From Manis javanica (lineage: Eukaryota; Chordata; Mammalia; Pholidota; Manidae): DNA of 64,000 nt. Below the pieces are notes generated by a model. It made no database searches. It was given only the letters and a program-made list of their open reading frames with translations, and was not told the origin of the DNA. Below, in pieces: positions 35,296-48,130 of this stretch (position 1 is its first letter; every line of letters begins with the position of its first letter). A program made the position numbers and the translations under genes. The DNA lies in contig NC_133167.1 in the NCBI RefSeq assembly GCF_040802235.1, positions 100,612,001 through 100,676,000 of the forward strand. The letters run 5' to 3'.

Positions 35296-37884
35296 GCTGA
35301 CATGCTAATACCACCTTTTCCTTCCTAAATAAAGTTTTCCTTCCTAAAGCTATCTGGCAACTTCTGACTAAGCTCCTGTCTGGCACCAAGATGGCTATAT
35401 TTTTCCAGAACTTATCTCCAGGCCCAGGAGCCAGCCCTGCAGAACACTTACACGGTGTGCAGAGGGGGTATGTGGCTCATTCAGAACCAGAAGGGGTTTG
35501 ACTTCAGGAGCACAGGACAGAAACACTGAAGCAAATGCTTTTAAGGCCTGAAAACCTGAATTTTATCACTCAGAGAAACAGGTCCACACCTAAGGAGACA
35601 ATGAGTAAATGTTCTAGAATGCAATGTCACTTCAACATGAAGGTATCACCCTGTAGTCAGAGGAGACAGACTCTGTCTATAATGCCAGTGCTTTGGAGAA
35701 AAATCCCTCTGTCATCACACCACTTGACAAATAAGCCATGCAAAGCCTCTTGTCGATTGCCAGTTTTTAACACCTAAAGGGAAAAAATGGAATCTAGTCA
35801 GAGGACTCCTGAACGCGGAAATGCTGTTACCTGCCACTAAGTGGAGCTATACTTAGAATGTTGTGGGTGCTCGTTATCACCATATGGACCCAACTCAGAT
35901 CCCCCTTCCTTATCCGCACGCAATGTCAGGCACGGCAAAATCTTGAGTCCTGGACACCACTGGTAGAGGAGAGAGATGTCACTTTCCATGAACACATCCA
36001 TCTGCACTTCAGCCACTGAGAATACTGGGTGTTGCCTTTCCCTGTGTATCATTTTGCAACCATGTCCCTGCAAAGAGGCAGAGGACCTAGAAGGGATGGG
36101 GAGGCTGACTCTCCATTTAAGGGCCAAAGAGTTCAACATATGCCCAGTGAACTAGCATAATCCTATGTGAGATGCAAGAACAGAAAAGGCCAACAGAGAT
36201 CTCAGGATGATGGAGAGGGATTCTGGAGGATGGATCCAGACACAATAGTTGGGCCTACATTGAAAAATTGCTGATTCTGGGCCAAGGGTGCAGCTGATGG
36301 TGGCACCCCAGGGCTCCAGCCGCTCTGTCACAGTGAGTGTGCTAAAAGGCAAATGGCTACACATGGCAATGGAAAGAGATGCATCACCAGGAGCTGTCAG
36401 GCATGGGACGCGGGGAGTTCTGCTGTGGGACGTTCTTGGCTGATCATGAGCATGACGGACCACCAGGGGTGGGAAGTTCATTCAGTCCCCTTGGCCACCT
36501 TAAGGAAGGCAGGGATGCTGGTGACCAGCAGAACCTGAAGGTGCAGGGCCAGCCTTATAGAGCCCGAAGTGCCCACATTGGCTCAGAGGCCCCATCTTCC
36601 AGGAAGCTTGTGGGCCTACCTGTCATGCAAATGCTGTCACCTAGGTACCAGTAAGACAGGGAGAAAAGCAGAAGCAGGTGTTTTCTCATCCCTGTATCCA
36701 GGCTGCCTTCAGGTTGAGAGGAAGAGATGGAGAAACAGAAAATTGGGCAGATTCGTCCTAAGGTGTTAAGAGCTGGTGTCTGAGGTGGAGACCCAGCCAC
36801 TGCAGAAACAATAACACTGACTTGGGGAATGTCCTGTTACACATCCTCCCAATCACAGAGGCCCGGCGGCATCTCTATCCAGCTGACCCCAGCAGCACAT
36901 TAATGCCAGCAGGGAAGAAACGGCCGCAAGAAGACCTGAACCAAGGGACAGAGGCACAGTCATCTCTGAGCTCAGCATCAATACTGACCTCCCGCAGACT
37001 CTTATCCAAATGCAAATTCACATATATCAACTAATCTTCAACATCATGCACTTGGAGTTTATGACTTTATTCTGACTTATTCGCAAGTACAGTCTGTGCT
37101 TAGCTGGCCAAGTTGGGAAATAAAAGGAATGTACGTACTTTCCAGTTTGGAAAAGAATGTATGCTATGTGTCCATTAGTCTTATTTATCATGTTTGCTCA
37201 GTTTTAAGGTTTTTGCTCAGGAACCACAAGATGAGTTTAAATAAAGTTAAAAGGAAATTGGAGTCCATCAATCAATACACTAAAACACAACCAAAATTAG
37301 ATGTCGTAAGGTTATGCCATCACATCACTTGTAATTAATACAGCCTGTGCAGGCGCCTTCTGAGAAAATATTTATATAACATTTCATTTCTTCCAAAGAA
37401 ATTCATCTTCGGGCTTCCCCACAGAATGAAAAATTACATAGTGAGTTAGGAAAAATAGAAAACTAATGCAGTTCCATTGGCTAATTTTAAAGTGAAATGT
37501 ATTACAAAAAAACATTCTTCCATCTAAATAGCCAGAAAATGATTTGAAGATTTCTACTTTTCTTAAAAAAAAAAAAGCTTGACTTTAGAGTAATTAAAGT
37601 CTTAGGCCAGATAATTACTCTTATGCTTAAATAAAAATTCAATACTAACATTTAAATCAGGAATAATTATAAGAAAATGTCTAAAGTGTATTTTTTCTTT
37701 TTCGCTAGTTATGTTCATTTTGCAGATCAGGAGAGGTAGAGTTTTCTTATATTTCCTTCTTATTTGTGTCAAAAGGGTCTTTTGATTCACTCAAGGAATT
37801 GTAGTATTTAGCAATGAGACAGACAGGAATTGTGCAGGAAGCAAGGAAGCTGAAATACAGCTCAAGAACTGAAAGATTCTGGTG
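35296..37884. other. Intergenic, unresolved; possibly degenerate LTR-element interior
   Basis: 35300-36830 is somewhat GC-richer, with overlapping open stretches on both strands (about 60-110 codons), but I recognise no gene. It could be old retroelement interior lying near the LTR at 37.9 kb; this is a guess. 36830-37884 is AT-rich and featureless apart from an A12 run near 37567. Confidence 0.3.
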
Positions 37885-38358
37885 CTACTATGGGACAGAG
37901 TGGCAGGCAGGGTGGTGGCAGGCAAGATTCCCACCCCCTGGTATACGCACCCAGTATGACTCCCTCCTTTTGAATGTGGAGAGAACTATGAATATGGAGG
38001 GGAAGTTACTCCCTGATTATGCTGTTATACGAGATACTACAGTAGAAGACTGGAAAGAGCCAAATGCATGTTGTGGAGAGCACCATGCACAGGAAATGAC
38101 AGGCAGCCTCTGAGAGCTGAGGGCCTCAGTCCTACAACCACAAGGAACTGAATTCTTTCAACAACCCATGAGCTTGGAAGAAGACCCTGAGCCTCATGTG
38201 ACTGCAGCTCCAGCCAACATCTTGATTTCAGCCTGTGAGGCCCTGAGCTAGGCCATGCCTGGACTTGTGACCCACAGAAATTGTGACATAATAAATGTGT
38301 TTTCTTAAGCCACTAAGTCTGTGGTCATTTGTTATTCAGCAATAGAAAATCAATATAC
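37885..38358 (+). repeat. LTR of MaLR/ERVL type (tentative family)
   Basis: 'ggcctcagtcctacaaccac', 'aactgaattctttcaacaac' and 'acataataaatgtgttttct', then 'aagccactaagtctgtggtc', lie in the order known from a common mammalian LTR. The AATAAA in this arrangement is the LTR's own poly(A) signal. The 5' part is diverged. No viral open reading frame accompanies it. Confidence 0.55.
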
Positions 38359-41300
38359 TGGGTTACCTTTTTGTCCCTGAGGGATAGAAATGTGACAATT
38401 CCTGCCATTCTGGTGATAAACAGCCCTCATCCTTGCTTCTCTGCCTTTTGGCTCCTCATATTCACGGCTCCCTCATGGTTTCTTCAGGGCCTTCCTGCTT
38501 CGCATCTATATTTCTTTTCTATTTATGCTCCTGCTAACAAGTGAATGCCTCTCTCTGTCTCATAGCTGTTGCATGGTTTCTAATTGCAAGCTCCAAGCAT
38601 CTCTGCATCGCTGTCTCTTTCCAGCAGCCCAAACCTAATTCTCCCACACACCTCTTTCAGGCACTTCTGCTGCCCTTGTTTGCTGGCACCCACTGCAGTT
38701 TATGTTACAGCATTTATTCTGTCCATAATGTGTCTGGATTGTTCTGTGGTAGCCTGTTGCATCAATTTCATCTGCTTCAGATATTTTTCCTCAGTTCCAT
38801 CTGCTTAAGAACATGTATTTTCCCAGGATTTTTCGGCCCTATCCTCCATTCTAGGCAAAAGTAATCTCCTGCTTTGTTAGCAGGCTACTCTCTACAGATC
38901 TCTTTCAGAACCATCATTATGTTGTGGTGACTGCACGCCTCTTTTCCTCAGTGTGAATTCCTCAGGGTGAGCATTGGTCCTGTGCATCTCCAGTGTCTAA
39001 CACATGCATCTTTGATAACTAAAGGAACAAATGCACAAAGGAGTGATAACCCAAAGGCCCTTGCCAGATATTTAAAAGCATCCATCAGACGGAGCCATCC
39101 AACCTATCCAGTGTTTTCTTCCAATAACCCTAAGAGGAAAATGTTTAGGCTGGTCTTCCCATTGCTCAGCCTGTCTCCTACCACTCCAACCATTATTCAT
39201 GCTCCCCACTCTCTTCTTTATGTTCAATCCATACAAGAGGCTTTTTTCTGTTGCCTAGTTTTGCTAACATTTACCAGCCTGCAAAGCTAAATTCTCTCTT
39301 CTCTGCCATTCCTCCTGATGTGCAAAACATTCAGGTATTCCCACCCCTGCATTTTTTGGGGGGTGGAGGGGGGGGAAATTGTTTCTCACACTTGAAACCT
39401 TAACACTTATTCTACCCATGTATTATCCTCAAATTATTTTATACAGCATATCTTGTCAGTTCAAAGTCAGGGAATGTCTTTTCTTGTTTCATTTTTATCA
39501 GCCATTACATGACACTAGCCACCTAGAAGTTTATTAAAACAAGCGAGGAGCTGGTAGATTCGTAATAGTTACTTAATGGATAATCTAATACAATATCATC
39601 CAAAATATTTCTAGTAGTCATAATAAATTACTATGTCTATTGTCATTATCATTAAGTATGATATGCGGCAGGGAGTTTTATGAAGAACCAGGCTGGTAAA
39701 AGAACTGAGATATAACAGACCTTTTCCTTGTGTAAGCATCCTCAGTGAATAGGATGCTGTGTACCCAGATCCAAGCTATGCAGTTGTTCCATGATTGGAT
39801 TTCGCTGGCTTGAGTTCAGCACCTGATCCTTTAGCACACAGGCTCCCAGTCTGCGGATATCATTTGCACTCCCATGCCTACCTCACAGCCTTCATTCTGA
39901 CCCCTGCAGCTCTGGCAGAAAGCCACACCATTCCCATCCAAACCTCCTCATCAGGAATGAATAGATCCATCTTCTGTGCCAGAACAGGCTTTAGCCCTAA
40001 ACCAAATAGGCCAGCTGTTCACCAAATTCAGAGATGACTTTTGATTCTAATGATCAGCATGGAGCTGAGCCACTGAGGAGTAAATGACAGAATGGAAATT
40101 AATGATGTTTTTAATAGGGTTATCCAGTTGGCTCCAGCCTATAGGGCTTCAATGAAAGTCATCCTCATTGACATTCTTTTTATATTTGTGGAAAGAATGT
40201 AAATGGAATATTTACTTTTACAAAAGCTTCTTCTAACACAAAAGTTCATTTGGAAATCTTGAAATTAAGGAAATTTTAAACATCTTTCATGTGACTAGAA
40301 GGAAGATGGAAAGAAAATAGAAAGGGAAGAGTATTTTACAAATCTCCTTTCTCAGTGATTCACTAGTTCCCTCTAAACACCTTTGATGTAAGACATCAAA
40401 TTTAAGCTGAATTTCTGGTGCACACTGGTTGAGTCTTATTCTCAGGTTGTTCTAACCTGAGATTAAAAGGTCACACTTAACGGCAGAAGACTACAACATG
40501 AGCTCTGCCTCTGCAGTTCTGCAGTAATTCCAACTTCCCTTCAATTCGTCTCCAATTCTCCTTTACCTCCTCAAGAGGATCTCACATGTGTTCCACAGTG
40601 CTTCTTTCGGGGGGTAGCTACTACACCTGTTCACACCAAAAATGGCAGTTGATGCCAATGAAGTATGATGAAGTCAAAGCTACTAGGCCCCAGAGAGCTG
40701 CCATCACTCCCGCCTATGCCCCCTGAAGCCTCTCATCCTGACAGCACCTCCTAGGACAGTGGACAAGTAGGCCACCAAGTCTGCAATGTGCTCCCTCCCA
40801 GAGGCAGTGATCTTGCTGCTAATGGCTACTTACTTATGTCCCAGGGCCACCGATCCCCAATAGTTATCCATGCCCAGTGCTGAGGGTGCTGTTGGCCAAA
40901 GAAGTTGCCCTCTGAAGCCACCAGTTTGCTGGCACCAGTGTACCCGGCGTGGTGTGTGTGTTTAAATCGTGCAGATATTTTCATGAAATCACTCTTTCTC
41001 ATTCTTGTAACTTCTTGCCTTAGGGCTGAGGAACACATCGATATGGCTGATCTGGAATGAGAGCTGTTGGGTACCCCCCTCCTTTTTAAACAAGTCCTGG
41101 GACTTGCACCAACCTTTGAGTACTTATCTGACTTCTTATACTCTCTTCCTGTAGGATCAACTACCTCACAGGGGTCTATTCACATAACTCCTCTTCATTT
41201 AAATACCCAGTGAGTACAGTGGGCTCACAAGTCTTCCACACACACCCAGATAATCTTGAATTCCAGGGCACATCAGCTGAAAATATGTGTTTTCCTTTTT

Positions 41301-42640
41301 TGAGAGTACTTACTTCAAAGACGGTGAGAAACAGTATTCATGCCAAGTGGTGGAGAAACCTAGAAGTTCAAAACTCAAGTTGCAAAAAGCATAGGGTATC
41401 AGCTCAGTTTCCACTGCTTGGATATTTTGTTTTTCTTTGTTTTCTTTGTTTGTGTCCCTAGAAGTAACTTCATGATCTTATTTAAATAAATTAAAATCTG
41501 TGTCCTAATCCTAAGAGTACCCATCAAAACCTTAATAGAAGATGGTAAAGAATCTATTGACAAAAGATGCTCCAAGTTCCTGACAATCCATTTAAAACTT
41601 TAGTAGTTAAATTTGAGTTTCATAACTGAGTATAACAATGTAAGGATCTTAAAACTGTTTGAAATAATTCTGTGTGAACACAGCTTTTCTCATTTGAGGG
41701 TCCCAGTGAAAAGTCCATAAGAAGACACGCTACTGAGGGCTCTGAATGCCCTGTTGCCACTGCTCTGGCCTCCCCATCACAGCTGGATGGCCAGGCAATA
41801 TTTAGGGTTCTAGACAGACTAATTCTATGTCTATTTTAAACTTCTTTGTAGAATGAAATTGGACAAGGTTGCAATTCTAGGAATGCCTGCTAAGCCTCCC
41901 ATGAACCTTTTAAGTCAATCACCATCTCATCACCTTCAAAAAACCTTTAGCTAAAAAGATATCTTGCTTCCAAGGAGGCCCTGTGTTATTTAAAAGTACA
42001 TTGCAAGCTGCGGGGGTGGGAGCTAAATTTCAGCCATGAGAAAGGCAATACAGCATTTTCCTAGGACAATGGAGCATATCCCACTGACTAGCCGAACATG
42101 GAGCACGTGAGTGGCAGGCAATCTTTAAGTAGCTTCTCTGTGACACCCATAGATGAAAATTTTTCTTTTTAATCTTGGCTTCTTGTAAATATCCTGTTGC
42201 CAGGTACAATTTATTATTCATATCTCACTTGCAGACTAACATAATGTTCCAACTATTTTGCTTATATTTTTAGGCAGCACACTATCTTAAGGAATACATA
42301 ATCTACCATTTTTCAAGATATCTGACATACCTCAAAATAGCTTTTAAATCATTTTATCCTTTAATTTTCAGGAAATTCATAGTCTGTGTCAAGTCAATTT
42401 GCTGGTTGGAGGATGGAAATTAAAGGAAAGCAAATCAAAGGACTCAACTGCCATATAAACAAGCTGGCTTCAACCCATTTCACACCCTCATACGACAGCC
42501 ATGAGCCCAGACAGCCACCGAAAGTATGCGAGCCCCTCATTATAGAGAAACTAGATGAGAACATGGGCACCAAACATCAAAAACCCATAATCATTGGTAG
42601 AAAACTCCACAAAACCCATGACCTCTTGACAGGTACTCAT
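38359..42640. other. Intergenic; L2-like pyrimidine-rich stretches, otherwise unrecognised
   Basis: 38380-39020 and 39060-39530 are pyrimidine-rich and end in L2-like 'gtgtctaacacatgcatctt' and 'gtcagttcaaagtcagggaa' style segments, suggesting decayed L2. A G-rich run lies at 39358-39375. 39540-42640 shows no gene or nameable repeat. Confidence 0.35.
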
Positions 42641-42722
42641 TTTAGGTACTCCCGGTACAGAATAACCACTCAACAAACATCTGTTGAGTAAATTATTTAA
42701 TGAATGAATGAATAAATGAATT
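42641..42722 (+). repeat. MIR/L2-type tail with AATG units
   Basis: 'actcaacaaacatctgttga' followed by degenerate AATG repeats is the usual 3' end of L2/MIR elements. Confidence 0.5.
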
Positions 42723-42759
42723 CCAGGCCAAAGAAGTAATATGGTCAGAGTTAGAAACA

Positions 42760-43290
42760 CTAAGCAGTTCAGTGAGTTCTGTTAACTCAAGTGAGGAAGT
42801 GAGAACTTGCTGGTCATCCCAGGAAGACCCTGCAGGTGCCTGGACCAAAGGGTCATGTGGACACAAGGGATTAGAGACAGAAGCCTGTGATGTACTGATG
42901 TAGTCTATGAAACTTGGTCACAGTCATAAATTTGGGGTGACTGAGGGCAGGGTGGAAGACAGCACTAGATTTGAGCCGCAAGAATATCACGGTGGCATTC
43001 TTCACCAGAACAGAGGGAAAAGACGCAAAAGATTTGAATAGGAACAAGCTGAGTTTGAGTCTCTGAGAGAAAAAGTTGAGTAGACATGTCACTGTATGGA
43101 TCTGGCGTCCAGGAAAAAGAAAAAAGGAATAATGATTCTAGATTTGACTGGGGGATACAGTCTTTAATTTTTAAGTGGAAAAAGCCATGGATTTTAATGA
43201 AACCACCCAGTGAGATTTGAAAACATGGGATGAGCCTGGGGATCACTGACATTAATAGAAGGCAGCTTAGAGCAGGGCCTTTTGCAGGAA
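42760..43290 (-). repeat. L2 reverse-transcriptase-region fragment, antisense
   Basis: Minus-strand translation gives SLGGFIKIHGFFHLKIKDC, aligning by eye with the L2 segment that follows the RT 'GVPQGSVLGP' motif (LGDLIRSHG...YHLYADDT). It is followed by a decayed region in the order expected of L2. Open over about 95 codons by chance and residual coding origin; not a gene. Confidence 0.55.
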
Positions 43291-44559
43291 CTAGAAGGAC
43301 ATCCGGTGATATATGTCAGAGAAAATCCAGGACACTGTGGAATGTCACGATCCAAAGGAAGGATGATTGTAACAGAACACCTCAGCCCAGACCCTTTGCT
43401 GAGTTTGGTTTTAATTTGTAAAATATTAGTGATTTTATTATTCTAGGGGAGCAGCAAGGTATTTTACTTGCAGATGGCTTTCTGCTAGAGAGAAGACTTT
43501 CCCTCCGACTATGACCACCTGGCCAGGACTTTAAAGTATTCACCTCCTACCCAGGGCCACCAGGAACCCGGGGAAAACAGGGCAGCAGAACTAATCTCCC
43601 TCCACTCAAGAATGTGTCTTCCCCATAAGAGGAGACGGAGCCCATTATCCTAGAATAGTAATAATATTTTCCACATGATTTAAATATGGACTGTATCAGG
43701 TAATTACTCATTAGTTATTATCCTGTTTTTCATCTCAAGTCAAAGAATTAAAAAAGAATAAGAACACTGGACTCCACCAAGATGACTGTATATGGAACCC
43801 AGCTCTCTCTTGACTTAACTGCCATGTCAAGTACAGAACACACACATTTTATTTGTGAAAAGACCAGCCATGGAGTCCAGTGGTGAAACAGGTGGAAATG
43901 CTCAAGGAGACGGCCAGGACGTCTGCAATAGATTAAATCCGAGCATTAGTGCTTCACTTCAAACCTTCTCAGTGACTAAACCCAGGCCAGGCATTCAGCC
44001 GTCCAACTCGAGAGCTCCCCGTCAGGCCCCCAGGGTTTCCGTCCACTCCATTCTCATCTGAAATGTTTTTACAGTGATGATAAACTGACTCCAAGTGGAA
44101 AAGCCCCCAAACACATGGTCTGTGTTACTGAGCATCGGTTCAGTGTGTTTCTATTACACATACGCATCCTAGCTCCTCTGATGGCTCTCTGGTGTCCTTA
44201 AAAATGTGACAGTACATGTTGAGAGAAACTGAGGCCAGTTAACCCTAGCAAGTAAAATACCATCCGACTGAAGAGCAGGTCTTTGACTTCCTAGAGACAC
44301 TTAGGCAGGAATTCCTAGGTTCCTGATAACAGCATGAACGGGCTGCACTGAGTGGAGTGCCGCGGACTCCGGCTTGCCCATCAGCTCCTTTGCACTGTGT
44401 GTGTGACTCTCCCTTTGCTCCGAGGAAAACAAAACTTGCGTGTGAATAGACCTGCTGGTTTCAACAGCCTCAAACCACTGCCCTAAACAGTCTGTAGAAG
44501 TTGTGAGGAGCACTCGAGGGTTAATAAACCTTAGCAAATTCACATGAAGAGGCAACACA
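43291..44559. other. Intergenic, no recognisable feature
   Basis: Unique-looking sequence; no exon or repeat named. Confidence 0.4.
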
Positions 44560-44745
44560 GAATAGCAGAGAATCGGGACATGGCAGAAAGGGGCACATCC
44601 AGGTTTGAATCCAGCTCCCCCCCTTATCTTCTCACAGTCTCTGTACCCTAGGTTAATAATACCTATTTTTTGCAGGATTGTTTTACAAATTAAAAATAAT
44701 TAGCATGTTGCATGCTTGACACAGTGTGTAACACATCACGGTAGC
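44560..44745 (+). repeat. MIR SINE
   Basis: 'ccaggtttgaatccagctcc', 'ttatcttctcacagtctctg', 'gtaccctaggttaataatac' and 'gcttgacacagtgtgtaac' follow the MIR consensus order. Confidence 0.65.
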
Positions 44746-44777
44746 TCTTCTGAGTAAGGTCACTTTTGCACAATCAG

Positions 44778-44899
44778 AAAAGGGTAATTTGTCCGTGACG
44801 AAAGAAGACTCTCAACCTGCCAATGACAGCCAGCAACACGCCTTCATTCAGTTTGAAGTCCACCCAGAAGACAATCCAGTAAGGGTTGAAATGTCCAAG
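44778..44899 (+). other. Exon-like segment of 122 bases, gene unknown
   Basis: AG at 44776-44777 and an AAG|GTAAAG donor at 44899/44900 bound a segment open for 40 codons (KGNLSVTKEDSQPANDSQQH..., ending VRVEMSK). The composition is that of a soluble acidic protein. The acceptor tract is only moderate. No family is recognised. It may be an orphan exon of an unannotated transcript or an alternative 5' exon of PDLIM3, or chance. Confidence 0.2.
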
Positions 44900-46077
44900 G
44901 TAAAGTACATGGTAAAATCTCCATTACTTTGACCAACTCTCTCTCTCTGTCTCCATAACTCCGCAATTTGCAAACACATTAGTGCTAAAATGGCAGCTAC
45001 CAGCAGCTACAGAAGCTGGTGCTGGGGAGAGGCCCCTATTTGCTGCTTAGCCCACAATGCCTCAGTGCATGCTTCCAGCATACTAATGATTCCCTTGATT
45101 GTTGTGAGTTAATTCAGTACAAACAGTGGGAAAGCTCAGCGACATTTCAGAGGGGAATACCAAGTGAACTTGAGCTGAACCATCATATCGTCCCAAGGAG
45201 TGTGACTACACGGGAATGAAACAATGTAGGCTTCTGCCAGCACTGAGGCCAGACACAAAGCATGGAATTCAGTGTGGCTAATTCCCCAGAAGAGATTTCA
45301 CAAGAGCCCAGATCCTCCAAAGCATAAAAATCACACGGACTCATACCACAGAGGAAGCCAGATATAATGTGCAAAAGGGATCCGGAGCACTGCTGGCTGC
45401 CCAGGCCCTGGAATGAGTTGGCTTCTGCAGCCAGATCAGCAAGTACCTGCAAAAGCAGCAACAGCAAAGTGAAACTGAGGGGAAAATGTAAACCGTGGGC
45501 GTCATGGCAATTGTCAAGGCAGGTGCTTCTTGGTGAGACTAAGGCAGGGAAGAATTGAGAAGGAAGAATTAGTTTCACCAGTCCAACAAATCTCAGGACC
45601 AAAACCTGTTTCTACCTATTAGTAGTTACCAACCACCAACTCACTGCCTAGCACTGGATGGCAGTTGTGGTAGATTCCAAAGAAATACAGCCCCTGCCTT
45701 GCGGGAGCCTGGTATCTGGTGCGGAATGCAAAAACAGCTCTCACGAGAAAGGCACCCTTGTGAGGTGCCGTGCCTCTCACCGTTCAGCTCCAGGCCTTGC
45801 TGCTCCGTGGACCCCTGCCCCCATCACACTGCCAGGCGCCTGGCTAAACTGGAGAATAGTTCAGTTTAAAGTCATGATGCATTGACTAGAAATAAGAGTT
45901 TAGTAAAGAGAAAGTTTGATGTACATGCAGGTAAGTGGTCAATTGTGTCCTCCCAGAAAATGTGGCAACAGAGTAGGCTGTGATAGTGAAAAGGGAACAT
46001 TCCAGAAAAGAGGAACAGCACATATGAAGACAGGGTAAAGGATGTTATAATCCTATTTGTTGACTTGAATTACTTTT
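44900..46077. other. Intergenic, no recognisable feature
   Basis: Open stretches on both strands at 45183-45602 lack splice signals or similarity; otherwise unique-looking. Confidence 0.4.
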
Positions 46078-46230
46078 TCCTAATGTGTGGTCCACAGACC
46101 ACCCACCATGGCTTTTTGGCCTCAGCAAACTGAATTCAAATCTCTTGAGAGTGGAGCCCAGAAATCGGCATTTCTAATAAGTATCTAGGCTCTTTTAATG
46201 CTCACCCAAATTCAGAACCACTGACTAAGA
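46078..46230. repeat. MER5-type hAT element
   Basis: 'tgtggtccacagaccaccca' at one end, 'cggcatttctaataagtatc' inside, and 'cagaaccactgactaa' at the other end are the signatures of MER5A/B elements. Confidence 0.65.
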
Positions 46231-46859
46231 TAACCTCAGACTTAAACAAAGACAGGCAGAAAGGAAGGGAAGTAGGGGAGGAAGAAAAGAGGAAAGAAGA
46301 AGGGAAGGAAGAAAAAGAAAGAAAAAATGTAGGTATAGAAAACAAGTCATGAAGGAGAGTCAGAGCCCACTTGCCAGGCTCGACAGTGAGTCTCGCGTGA
46401 TGAGGAGACCCAGTCTGGGTAGCACCCATGGCACATGTCAGGTGACAAAAGACCCTTAAAGCCCTTTGTTAGCAGAGTGTGGCTCTATCCTGGGCAGTCA
46501 AGTGCTGCCATAGGTTTCTAAGCACGAGAGTGACAGTATTTCAATTGGCAGTAGTCTGTGAGGTAGGAAGAGTGGGAGAGACAGTTGGCAAGGAGGTAAT
46601 CTCAGAATGCTTGCCACCATCAAAAGGTGTGATCACTGAGGGCCTAAAACAGGCAGGTTGGATTTAAAACGAAAAGAGCTGGATCATCTACTGTACCGCC
46701 AACCACCTCCATGCATGGGGACTCCTTCTGCTCTCAGAAGGAAGGAGGTCTGCTCTCGTTTAAGGTCCATACTTGGGCAATCCTCTGATGTGGCTTTGTC
46801 TACATCCCTCCCAGCTCTTCAGCATCTTCTTTCTCTGACTTCAGCACACATCACTAAGT
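46231..46859. other. Intergenic; purine-rich patch and an old repeat
   Basis: 46255-46330 is a GGAA/AAAG-rich purine tract. 46480-46640 ('ctaagcacgagagtgacagt') resembles a widespread old interspersed repeat that I cannot name. No gene seen. Confidence 0.4.
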
Positions 46860-47339
46860 TTCCCGTTTAAAAAAAAAAAAGGTCTTTCTCTTGACCTGCA
46901 TGCCCTCAGCTGATTATCCTAGGTCTCCCCTTCCTTCCATTAACAAATTACTTGAAAAGATGCTATATTCCCCTCTCCTCCTGCGATTCTGTTAACTCGG
47001 CAACCTACTTCTATCCCCGCCATTTGTGACCCTGCTCTGAGACCTATCATGTCACCATTACCAAAGGTACAAAGCACTAGACCTTTTGACCTTCACTTTA
47101 CCTCCCTGTATACTCGCCTCTCCTCTTGAACTTCTCTCCTCACTTTTGTCTTCCATGCCACCACTTTCATGGTTTTCTTTGAGAGTTTTGTAAGAGAAAA
47201 AACAACTTTTTCTATGGTCCTCTTATTCTCCTGCCCTTTAAATGCTGCCATCTCTGCTATTCCTCAGAGTTTAATCAGTAATCATCTTCCCTTGTCGCCT
47301 CACGTAGCAAATTTCCTTGGGTAATTTCATCCCCTATTA
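46860..47339 (+). repeat. L2 LINE, reverse-transcriptase part
   Basis: 'cctctcctcttgaacttctc' followed by 'ttccatgccaccactttcat' and 'ggttttctttg' follow the L2 RT region in the sense direction. No open frame persists. Confidence 0.5.
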
Positions 47340-47525
47340 TTATTGCTGTGTAACAAATAATCCTAAAATCCTGAAGCTGAACACAAGCATTTTATTACAT
47401 CCATCACAGAATATGTAGGTCAGCAACTTGGAAAGGGGGCAGTGGGGCCGTGTCTGGGGCTGGAGCTGAGAGGTCTCAGAGACTGGGCTGACTAAGGGCT
47501 GGTTTATAGCCACAAGGTTTAACTA
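47340..47525. repeat. Interspersed repeat nested in L2 (family not assigned)
   Basis: 'tgctgtgtaacaaataatcc', 'cattttattacatccatcac' and 'ggctggagctgagaggtctc' follow the layout of a common mammalian element. It separates two collinear L2 segments, so it looks inserted. Confidence 0.45.
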
Positions 47526-48097
47526 GACTCCCTGCTTCTTATCTCCCACAACTATGATTCACCCTCCCAACATCCAAAATGATGCTTGTAAAATGCAAAT
47601 ATGGTTATTAGACAAGTTGCTTAAAACTCTTCAAAGGCTCCCAATAGGCTAAAGTTAAAATATTCATGTAACAGACACAGTCCCCTCTGATAAGTTCCCT
47701 GATGGCTATGACCCTTGTCTTCTGTCCCTACCTGATGTGCTAAGATCTATTCACATACCAAATTACTTGCTATTTGTAAATTTGCCATCTTTTTCTTTCT
47801 GCCTTGAATGTCCTCCTTTCTGTTCCCTTTCTAAATCTCTGTCACCTGGAAAACTCTTACATATCTTTCAAAATCAAACTCTAACATCACTTTCCCTTGA
47901 AACTTTGCTTGACACCCTCCCAAAGGAGATCTGATTAATTCATTCTTCCTTACTATACAAAACACTGCCCCAGTGCTCCACATGTGATCACATTTTACAT
48001 CTCAATCTTCCTTGTTAATTGCTGGCTCCTACAGGGCAGAAAGGCGCTCCTATTTGTCTTTACATTCCCAGCACCGAGCATGTCATAGATGCTTGTC
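47526..48097 (+). repeat. L2 LINE, 3' part
   Basis: 'gtaaaatgcaaatatggtta' and 'ttaaaactcttcaaaggctc' lead to 'cttgaatgtcctcctttctg' and 'ggctcctacagggcagaaag', ending in 'cagcaccgagcatgtcatag'. This is the complete order of the L2 3' end. Confidence 0.8.
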
Positions 48098-48130
48098 GAA
48101 TGAATGAATGAATGAATGAATGAATGAATA
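48098..48130 (+). repeat. (GAAT)n microsatellite at L2 tail
   Basis: Seven or more GAAT/TGAA units, an expansion of the short 3' terminal repeat of L2. Confidence 0.9.

Noticed and set aside
37885..38358. AATAAA near 38290 considered as the end of a host transcript
   Set aside because: It lies in the expected place for an LTR's own poly(A) signal and no upstream exon is evident.
45183..45602. 139-codon minus-strand open frame
   Set aside because: No recognisable domain, no splice or promoter context; a length reached by chance in 64 kb.
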